A DNA stretch of 64,000 nucleotides from Amanita rubescens (taxonomy: Eukaryota > Basidiomycota > Agaricomycetes > Agaricales > Amanitaceae). The DNA lies in the NCBI GenBank assembly GCA_015039365.1, contig WION01000282.1, positions 1 through 64,000 on the forward strand, in the 5' to 3' direction. The position numbers and the translations under genes were made by a program. Each line of letters starts with the position of its first letter. The stretch's first letter is position 1. Below the pieces are notes generated by a model, which was not told the origin of the DNA, searched no databases, and saw nothing but the letters and a program-made list of their open reading frames with translations. Of the stretch, positions 20,169 through 30,000 are shown piece after piece.

Positions 20169-23100
20169 TTATGTACCCATTTTTACACTGTTCAACCGCA
20201 CCACCAGCGGCAGCAGCGAAACATTCTCGCTCGAGGCATAATACTGAACGCAGTTCAGGTGGACTTGGAACCTTCAATTGCAGATCAGGCCTGCTCTTTC
20301 AACCAGGTAAGGACGTGCAAACGCACCAGTGACTAAAATTCGTCTCAAATTTGTGCAAAAAGTCCCATCTCTTAGCCATCGCCCTGTCATCTTCGTTCAG
20401 AGCAGCCATGGCTTGGTGCGCTGATTTCGTAAACGAAGATGTATACAATGCAAACGTTGAACATGTCACTAATCAGCCTTGAATACGCCTAGAGGGATAT
20501 GATCAACCACGCAGTTTGCCGAAAGTTGACACAAGAGACATACTTTGAGCAGCCTTGAACTCGTCAGCATACACTCCTTCAAGCATGTATCCAGGAAATC
20601 TACATGATCGCGCAACAACTGGTCCACCGTCGTTACCTTTTCAAGTTTGCTCTCTAGTGCGCGCCAGTTGGGCTCGAGCACCTCGAACGTCGCAAAAGCT
20701 AGGATCTGCTGGACGAAAGAGAGCATCCTGGCTCTTAAGAGACACACTCGAAGTCGCCATCTCTCCAGTTCGTCGTTCTCTGGTACGCGCTTTCGCCATG
20801 GCCCTGTCTTTTGTTCGATCCACATGGTAGAGAGGGATTGCTCGACGTGCTTAAGGTGTAGCAGGAACCGGAAAAGGAGCTGGTACCGCAGAACCGTCTT
20901 TCGCGAAATGACGAGAGACAAGGGGAATCGGACGTTGTAATCAAAGGTTAGTGAATCAATCGCTGACGTCTGAGGTTAGCATATGTCTCGTTATCGTCGA
21001 CAGAGGAGTAAACACACCCGTTAGCGTTTTCTTGTCCTCTTTCTCCTTTTTGTGCTCGTCATGGCCGTGCCCATGCCCATGTCCATGGTGTCCCCGAGCC
21101 CCATTCACCTCTCCATCCCCTGCATCTTCTCCGCCCGGCGCGCCACCGGTGACGCTCACAACTTTCATCAAGAACTCGTATAGTCCGGTATCGGCCAGGG
21201 TGATCTTGATATCTTCGCGGAACAAAATGTCCTCCCCATGTGCGTCCGTGTTCAAGGCGAGTTCGAGGAGACTCTGCAGTTTAACCACGGACGCAGATTT
21301 GGACGGTTTCCTTAGCTCGGTATGTGACAAATCAAGGAAATGGGTTATGAAAAAGGACTGTGACAGGAAGAAGAATCGTGTGAGGGAGCGTAGTCGGGAG
21401 ACAAGCTGTTGGTTTTTGAGAAGAAGCTCAAGGAGGGTATGATTAGCATGTGAGTATGCGTCTTCAAGGAACTTGTGGAATCTGATAGAGGTTGTTTAAG
21501 CACAGCTCGAGTTTCGAGTTATATGCGTGTACCTTGGATCATCCATCGCCAACTCTTCGTCATCTGGATAGTTTTGGTTTTGACTAACTTCAATTCCGCA
21601 TTCCCGGATGACGTTGAGGTATTTCCCTGCCAGGAGTATCTTGTGCTTCCAACCTTCGAGGAGCGGCGGTACACAGGCTCCTCCGGGTAACCTGCCTCCT
21701 ACGCTCCTGGCTAGAGGGACACCTGTCTGTCGTTTTGACGATAATGTTGACCCGTCTCTTAGCTGCATGAAAATTAAGCACATACTGAAGAGTGCCTGAA
21801 GAACAACGCACCGTATACCGCCTTTCCCAATATTCATCCGTATAATCCACTTCCAATATCCCTCGATTGATAAATTTACTTTCCTTCACCAATAGCTCCT
21901 CGTATGAGTCCACCAGTTTCCCAGTCGTGATCCACTGCCGAAGCATGTTCGCGTAAGGCTTACCCGCCGCATTCAACAAGGCGCCGTACAACTTGCTTGC
22001 CGTCGGATCGCCCGACATGTTTTGCATTCTTTCATAGATGATGGTTAGCACCTCGCCTCCTTTTACGGCAATACCACTACCACCAGCAACGCCCAGATTG
22101 TTGCTGTTGATCTCCGACAAAACGGCCTTGAGTTTTTCCCCTCCGAGACCCAGCGCCTCATTCCTTGCCTCCTCTTCTGGGTCTATCTCAGAGGAGGATG
22201 AAGAGGCGAGGGAATTGGAAGGGTCATCATCAGCCGTTGCAAGTTCGAGGATGAGTTGATATATGAGGAAGAGGGTGTGGACGGTTGGGTGGACGTAGAA
22301 CCAGAGTTTTTGGAGAGAGAAGGTGGAAGAGGTGTTGAAAGCATGCTCTAGTTGACAAAGGAGGGTTTGGTAGTCCTGTGCGGTGTCAAGCAAAGTTTGG
22401 TGGTCAGAGAAGGGTAGGCACCTTGAGCATATCGCGGACCGCAGCGCATAGGGCATGATTGACGAGACCAAAGTCGAGATGACTTCGTTGCTCGACAAAG
22501 GCGGTGATTGCAGTGTAGTATGTGCCGAGTGGGAGAATGCGTTCCACCAGGTCGCACAGGGACGTATCTTGGGCGATTGAGCGATTATAGCAGAGTGTGT
22601 GAAGTAGAAACTGACCTAGTGAACTGGACTGTAGCGAATTGAATGCCCTGTAATGGATCGTCGTCCTCGGGTGAGTAATCAGGGTGGAAAGTGATATAAG
22701 TTCCTTCGATGCCCTGGCTTAGGTGGTTAGGAACCCTGAGTGAATGCGCTGATTGCGTCGAACATACGATCAAGACGGATAATAAGTCTTCGAGGATGAG
22801 GGCTTCCTGGATATCGAGTGGTATACGATCCAAGGGCTCTTGCTTCGCTTTCCCCTTGGATTTTGGGACGGCGTTGGAGGCGCCGACGCGTGAATTGAGG
22901 GGCGCGCGTACAAAAGAAGTTTCAGCGATAAAGGATGGCTCGTCGCGAGCTACACGAGTGTTAAGGTCAACTTGTGGGTTCTGTCAAGTGCTTGCCACAT
23001 ACCGTTGCCTCTAGAACCTCGAGAATGTACACCGTCATGCAAATCGTCGTCGGTACTATCGTGTGGGAGTCTACTCCGACGCACGGATGCGATAGTTCCA

Positions 23101-23234
23101 GTGATCTAGACAAGAGGTTGTTGAGTATTAACCATGTTCGAGAGTGTGTATTTGACCTTTGTGTACTCTTTCGCGGATAGAGTGAGGTTTTTTTTGCGAG
23201 ATGCTGCGCGAGATCGTGGTGTGTATGGATCCAT
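20169..23234 (-). CDS. Gamma-tubulin complex component 2 (GCP2/Spc97 family)
   Basis: Many exons encode a GRIP-type protein. The N-terminus is MDPYTPRSRAASRKKNLTLS (23234-23157). Then come LLSVLIGIEGTYITFHPDY (22780-22690), DLVERILPLGTYYTAITAF and FGLVNHALCAAVRDMLK (22545-22425), KPYANMLRQWITTGKLVDSY and EYWERRY (21960-21815), AGKYLNVIRECG, and a C-terminal half with TFDYNVRFPLSLVIS, YQLLFRFLLHLKHVEQ and VLEPNWRALESKL, ending ENVSLLPLVVRLN. Family: a core subunit of the gamma-tubulin small complex that nucleates microtubules at spindle pole bodies. Odd points: a His/Lys-rich insert (GHGHGHGH, near 21075), and two places, near 22570-22616 and near 20487, where canonical introns do not keep the conserved frame. 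Family is certain; integrity is not. Confidence 0.85.
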
Positions 23235-23430
23235 AATTACACTGTGGTATTCTCAAACATCAAGGGGTTTAGACTGTATGATCGGTAAGTAATAAGCGGC
23301 GGTGTCGCACGTGGGCGCGCTCGGCGAGCAACAAAACGCGCTACCTGGCACCGCCTTCTTATCTTACACTCATTTCAACCGAAAAAAAAACTTTTGTGTT
23401 TGTGTTTCCTTCGTTCTTTCAACTTTCATC

Positions 23431-25899
23431 ATGCAGCGGTGTGTCCGCAGCGCAGGTCATTTTATTTCGTCTGTTTCCTTGTTCGCTTGTTCTTAGTTCT
23501 GCAGTGTTCCTGTCGCGCTCATCCCGGTCTCTGTCCACCCGCACCTCACCGCTCCAGAGCCAGCTCCTCAGACGGGTGCCAGTGTCGACTCCATTATTCA
23601 AGGGACCCAAGCTCAGTGCACCGTCCAGCACCCTTGTTTGTCTCTCCCAATGCTGGTCTCGAACAGTGTCTAATTGTAAGTCCTAGGCCACCGCAACAAA
23701 ATCCAGATGGAGGGGATTCCTCCAATTTTTGGGTCGCGCGACGTTGATAACGATTTTGGGCAGCGCTGGAGCGTTCTATTACGTCACGTATCGCGAACGC
23801 CATCCTGGTCCACAATTACCTCCAGACCCTACAAAAAAGACTATTGTCGTCCTCGGTAGCGGATGGGGTGCAACAAGTCTTCTTAACACGATAGACACAG
23901 CCGAATACAATGTCGTAAGTATTCGGTATATGACCAGTTTTTGATGTCAATAACGCGTTGCAGGTTGTCATTAGTCCTAAAAATTTCTTCCTTTTCACAC
24001 CGCTATTGCCCAGCGTTGCAGTCGGCACTCTTAATCCCCGCTCTATCATCCAACCCATTCGGTACATCACCCGGCACAAGACGCGTGCCGTCACGGTGAT
24101 CGAAGCTGAGGCGCAGGAAGTCGACGTGAGTATCGGCCGTTTCGTTCACCCGTTCATCTAACTCGGCGCCACTGCTAGCCCTTGAATAAGACCGTTACAT
24201 TCATAGGTGCGCTAAAAATACGTCATTGAATCGATGACGCAAACATTCACGTGTTCACTGCTGAATAGACAACTCCGAAATCAGAGGCGAAGTGTCGCGC
24301 AAGACGATTTCTTATGATCATCTCGTCTTTGCTGTCGGCGCCGAAGTTCAGACTTTCAACATTCCCGGTGTCAAGGATCATGCTTGTTTCATGAAGGAAC
24401 TGGCTGACGCCGAAAAAGTGAGTATATGCGGCGTTTCGTAACCTCTTTACTCAATTTCTGTTTATAGATGCAAAGACAATTCCTGGACTGTGAGTTCTTT
24501 TACGCTTTACATTGATTCGCATAATCGGTATGCAGGCGTGGAAACGGCAACCTTCCCTGGTCAATCAGAGAAAGAAATCGATCGCTTACTTCACTTGGTG
24601 CGTCTGACGTGTTAGACATGGCTAGGTTTGTACTGAGGCGTGTTATAGGTTGTCGTAGGTGGTGGACCGACTGGTGTTGAAGTTAGGTGAGTCTCAAGAG
24701 TAATCCCGTTTCAATAGATTCCTGAACACAATCAGCGGCGAATTACACGATTTCTTAGAAGAAGATTTGAGGGCATGGTACCCCGAGCTTTCCGGCAGAG
24801 TTCGGATAACTTTAGTTGAAGCACTGCCATCTGTGTTACCTACGTTCAGCAAGCAGTTGATCGAATACACCGAATCCACCTTCAAAGAGAGTAAAATCAA
24901 TGTATTGACAAAGACGATGGTCAAGGAGGTATGTCGCGTCATGCTATTGTTGAATTGGTTGTTAAGATCTGCAGATAAAAGAAAATAGTGTCATCCTTCA
25001 AATGCCCGATGGCACTATCAAGGAAGTTCCTTGTGGATTGGTGGTTTGGGCAGCGGTATGCTAAATATATTCTCTTTGTCTGCATGGTTGGCTTGACGTC
25101 ATTTAGGGTAACAAGCCGAGAAAGCTCACACAAGAGCTTATGTCCAAAGTTTCTCATGCTCAGACCAACAGGCGTGGTATCGTTGTTGATGGTATGTTTC
25201 GATCCAAACTGCCTGCTTTTGATTATAACGTGTGATTTACAGACTTCCTCCGCATGAATGGAGCTGAAGATGGCGTGTTCGCTATCGGGGACTGCACAGC
25301 GACGTCCTATGCTCCCACAGCCCAGGTCGCCAGTCAGCAGGGAGCTTACCTTGCCCGACTGTTCAATCAGCTAGGAAAGCGGGACAATCTTCAGAACAGG
25401 TTGAATGAACTGGAAGTGGAAGAAGCTAGAGTTACGAACGAGGAAGACAAGGCAAGAGTGGCCGAAGAGGTTGCGTCGGTCAGGAAACACCTATCGAAAA
25501 TCAAGCTTAGGCCATTCCACTATTCGCACCAGGGATCGTTGGCGTAAGTGTCGTGCAGACGATGATGCTGCTCAGTCATGCTAATACCCTTCCGAACAGG
25601 TATATTGGTTCAGAAAAGGCTATCGCAGAGCTACCTTTCATGAATGGCACTGTGAGTCCCATAATGCGGATTATGAAAAACGCTGATCCAAGTGGCCAGA
25701 TTGCAAGTGGTGGTGTAGCCACTTACCTATTCTGGCGAAGCGCATATTTGAGTACCCTCTTCTCCCTCCGCAATCGAACCTTGGTTGCAACAGACTGGTT
25801 AAAAGTCAAACTTTTTGGACGGTACGTATTCTTGCTTGCCCTCGAAGTTGTCGGTATGTCTCATACGTCTTGTCAATTAGTGATGTCTCTAGGGAGTGA
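23431..25899 (+). CDS. Type II (alternative) NADH:ubiquinone oxidoreductase, mitochondrial
   Basis: Starts with a mitochondrial-type presequence, MQRCVRSA joined across a short intron to [16 protein letters not shown]. The body shows the FAD-binding motif [15 protein letters not shown] (23830-23900), [16 protein letters not shown], a second dinucleotide-binding motif [16 protein letters not shown] (24650-24745), [19 protein letters not shown] (25275) and QGSLAYIG near the end. The last exon gives a short tail, DVSRE. These single-subunit flavoenzymes oxidise NADH and reduce ubiquinone without proton pumping; external forms face the intermembrane space. A Lys/Glu-rich helical insert before the last conserved block (about 25390-25500) is common in fungal external forms. 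The intron around 23656-23712 is the least certain boundary. Confidence 0.88.
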
Positions 25900-26379
25900 A
25901 CGCATCAAAAATTGATTTATTTATTCCGTTATAGACCATACATAGATTAGTACTTTACTTGGAATCACCTATAGACATTCAGATACCATACTTAAGTAGC
26001 GTCCACTGCCCGAAGCATTTTGATTGCAGAGTTTATTGTTCGGATCAGCGACCAGCACGGACTTGAGCTGTCTTTGCTGTTGCCTTGTCCGTGGAGAGAA
26101 TAGAAGCGCTACCGCCGTATTACGTGTTGCCAGAGCGGAAGTGTTGCGCTAATGCGACATGTGCCATTGAAGCCAGCCTCCAGGCAACGGCCTAGCCATA
26201 CTGAAGGATGCACTAGACCCATCCAAACGCATATAAAAAGATGTTCTCCAGAGTCGCAGAGTTCTTCAGATCCTTGCTCAAGTGTTAAACGTAAGTTTGT
26301 GCATGTCCTAGGTGAACCGGTGACGGCCGCTGACTGTTGTTTCTTTCTCTCTTTTCAATTGGGTTAGACATATCGTAAC
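25900..26379. other. Intergenic with probable promoter of the small secreted gene
   Basis: No coding exon was recognised. The motif CATATAAAAAGATG at about 26229-26242 looks like a TATA element roughly 140 bp upstream of the ATG at 26380, consistent with a strongly transcribed short gene. Confidence 0.4.
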
Positions 26380-26664
26380 ATGAAGTTCTTGTCCATCGCT
26401 ATCATAGGATCACTGTACGCTGCGATGGTAATCGCGGTTGCTGTGCCGCTTACTGGAAATAACGTGGAAGAGACGGTGAGTAATGCATGACGGTTTTTTG
26501 GTATCACTGATGTATGTGTTACGCAGGAGTTGAAAAGCAATGAGCGTGTCATAGGCGCACCTGTCATTGACGTTGTCGTAGGAGCGCGCAATAAGGACGA
26601 CGTTATCGGCGGGGGCTCGCTCGGCTCTTTGGGTGGTATACTTGGTGGACTAGGCGGACTTTGA
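26380..26664 (+). CDS. Small secreted protein, 77 residues
   Basis: Two exons (26380-26475 and 26527-26664) with a clean 51-nt GT-AG intron. The first about 20 residues (MKFLSIAIIGSLYAAMVIAV) form a signal peptide. The mature part is short, has no Cys, and ends in a Gly/Leu-rich tail (GGGSLGSLGGILGGLGGL). A TATA-like motif lies upstream. Secretion is likely; function is unknown, and small secreted proteins of this kind are common in mushrooms. Confidence 0.7.
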
Positions 26665-27020
26665 GAGACCCTTCTATGTCCTAGTACTTGGGAGGAATAT
26701 GTGTAAAGAGAGGCGAATGACTTGAAACGAATGTTGAGACTGGCGGCGGACTCGGAAGTTTCCGAGATTTGCGGCTACTTCCAGGTGTTGGAATGATTGC
26801 CCCTGTCTTCTGCGCATTCATCGATATCTCTCAAGTCTAACGCACCATCCTCGCGCCTCGTGCCCTTAGCTCTCAAGTCAAAAGTCCCTTGCCTCACACG
26901 ATTCTTGGTTCACCGCCATCATTCGTGTTCTTATATCCTGACACCATCACTTCCAAGAGCCAGTGCACAACTTCTTAAAATTCTCCATCAAACATCTTCA
27001 TTTCCTCAGTAGACATAGTG
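26665..27020. other. Intergenic, nothing recognised
   Basis: Between the secreted-protein gene and the G-domain gene. It is pyrimidine-rich towards its 3' end, as often seen before fungal start sites. No other feature was found. Confidence 0.45.
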
Positions 27021-30000
27021 ATGACAGACACTGGTTCACCTGGATCTAGTGGGTCAAATATGATATATCTCGGCTTGATCAAAGTTTGAGTTGTACATGA
27101 CAGAAGCAGACATGGAAGAAGCTGTTGCTATGCGCAGGAAGCAATACAAATGCCCCTATTTTTGTATTCTTGTCATAGGAAGAGCTAATGCAGGCAAGAC
27201 TACAATCCTTGAGAAGGTTTGTGGTGTAGCAAAGGGAACAAAGCCAGTCTTTATATATGATGAAGAGGGTAAGTTTGACATCAAAACCTATGTAAATCTA
27301 CTTTTCTTCAGTGTCTTTCAGGTGATGAATTGGAACCTGATGAGACCCATGTAACACCATCAATTGAGGTGAGTTGATTGGCCAAATATCCTTGTGCTCA
27401 CTGAGGATCATTGAATGGTAAGAGAGGCATTCATGATATCGAACATCAGATTACATATGAAGGGAGCAACTTTATCTTCCATGACTCTCAAGGTTTTGAA
27501 TCTGGTGCAAGAGAGGAGCTAGAGGTTGTCTGGGACTTCATTGAGAAGAAGTCCAATGCACCTCATCTGAGAGATCAATTACATGCAATTTGGTATTTTG
27601 GCATTGGTACTTCAATGCACAATCAACTGATCTCAGGTTTCATAGGTACTGTCTACCCATGGATAGTGCCCGCCCAATTCTGCCTACAGAACTTGAGTTC
27701 TTTAATAAAGGAACAGGAAAAGGTAAGCCATGAAGCCAATCAATTCCTAGTGTAACAGTGAACAAATTATACCTTCTCCCCATAGCTCCTTTGGTGGTTG
27801 TCTTCACTAAATTTGATGGTCTAATAGTGCAAGAATCTGGAAAATTAAATGACATAGAGGATGATGAAGTTAAGTGGAACATAGCCAGAAAGAATGCTGA
27901 AATTACTCTTCAGAGGGTTTATCTGCCTAAAGTTTTTGAAACCAAATATCCTCCAAAAGCATATGTGTGTTTGGAAGGTGAGAACAATAAACTTCAAGAT
28001 AGAAATTATGTTTTTTTTTTGGAATAGATATGGACATGCCAGAAAATGATTGTCCTGAATTGACTAAGAAGACTGCTGATGTGATTGATGATGCTAGTCT
28101 GCGAGAACTTTTTGTTTCAACACAAAAGAACAACCTTGATCTTTGTGTTCAATATGCACTTGAGTGAGTATTATGTTAAATCTGACTTTCAGTTGTTGAG
28201 TCTTTAGACATGTCCTTCGCCGAGACAACACCACATGGGAAGATGCTTTTATCATAGCTCTCAGCAAGTTTCCTCATTACTGGGTATTTTCAAATAACAT
28301 GTCATGAATGTTGAAAAACTGAGTTGAAAATGATAGGCTGGCAGAGAAGTATGTTTAGTTTGTACAGAAGACATGCAGTTTGCAGATGACATTATTGAAG
28401 CAGGATGTGAGTACTACAGTGAATTGCTTTTCTTTAATGGTGTACTTTGCTAAACAGGCCCAGGATGAAGGGCATGATGTATGTTCCACTTTTTGTTACC
28501 CACACAGTTTTTGAATAACTGGAGACACAACATTGCATCAAGCAACATGATGAAATTGATGTGAGTAGTACCACAAAATTTCAACTGTAGGTCTGACACC
28601 TTTAAAAATATTAAGTGGGTAAGTGATATTGAAAAAATCATAAACTTCAATGTGCACTGATATTAAAACAAACAGTTTGTGAGTAATATATTCATTTGCA
28701 ACCAGGAAGTTTATCATGAGAAACAGGAAGTGAGTGATAATACTACATCTTCTGTGGCAAACTCTCATCAAGTATGACCTTAACAGATGGTAAGGAATAC
28801 CTCTTTGAGAAGCAGTTCAATTGGCATATCATATGGTCTCATGCCATGACCAATGGCAGGCAGTGAGTGGCAACACTGTGACTTTGGCCAGCCATTCACA
28901 TGTCATGCATTATGCCACACAGGATGTAAGTGCACCCACTTTTGATGGAAAGCAGTTTCATCATGTTCCCTATGACTTATAGGAGGTAGTGCTACACTGT
29001 ATTACTACTTTCTCCTGGCAGATGATCACATGCCAACAGATGGTGAGCTGCAATATATTGACTGCAAAACAGTCTGACAACATCCATGGCCACTTAGGCA
29101 GTAGGTGGCACTAAACACATATATATAAAGTAGTCTCATTTCATTCACAGGAAGTGAGTGACACCTGTCAGATGTCTATAGGGATGCTTCAGCATTATGC
29201 GTTGGCAGAATGTGAGTGAGTATGCATGATCCTTTACACAGTAATTTCATATGGGGAACAGGAAGTAAATGATATTACACTTCTTTTGCCAAGCTGACCA
29301 ACACATTTAATTCAACAGAGAGTGAGTACTAATTGCATTATGTTCCAACCATAACAAATCCCATTGTCTCAACAATAGAGAGTATGTAAACAATCAATGG
29401 TTTGATGGCTAGACAAATTCATTGTGTATATGCTCAACAGAATGTGAGGAATATCCACTTGGTGTAGCCCACAAGACTCATTTTATAATTAATAGTATGT
29501 AAGCAAGAGTTCTTTTTTTTGCTAGGAAGTCACAAAGTCCATGACCAACAGCTTGTGAGTTTCACTTTTTTTTTTCCTTTTTGACAGGCAATCTATGGTA
29601 TCACATCTTGTTCCATGACTCCAGGAAGTGAGCAGTATTTGCTTATCAGGCACCCTCATCATATCTACTTCCATGAAATCAGTATGTGAGTGACACCACA
29701 TTTTCATTTTTGACATGCAGTCCTGTCACATCTCATACATTGACCAATGACAGGATGTGAGCAATACTACATTTAGACAGTCTCTCAGTGCATCCCATCC
29801 CATGACCAACAGAATGTGAGTAACATGGTGTCATTCTTTTTCTTTGCCATGCAGCCTCACCACATTTTAAAACAGTTTGTAAGTGGTGCTGCAGTTTCTT
29901 CTTTGCCAGCCTGTCTAATTTATCTCACCCCATGACCAACAGGACTCAAATGTCAGTGACATTGCAATTTATCCTTTGCCAGACAGTCTTATCACATCTC

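Noticed and set aside
28479..28507. A 29-nt intron followed by a longer exon starting TTTTTGAATAAC
   Set aside because: 29 nt is too short for a spliceosomal intron, and that exon would leave the array out of phase. The 64-nt intron ending at 28542 keeps phase 0.
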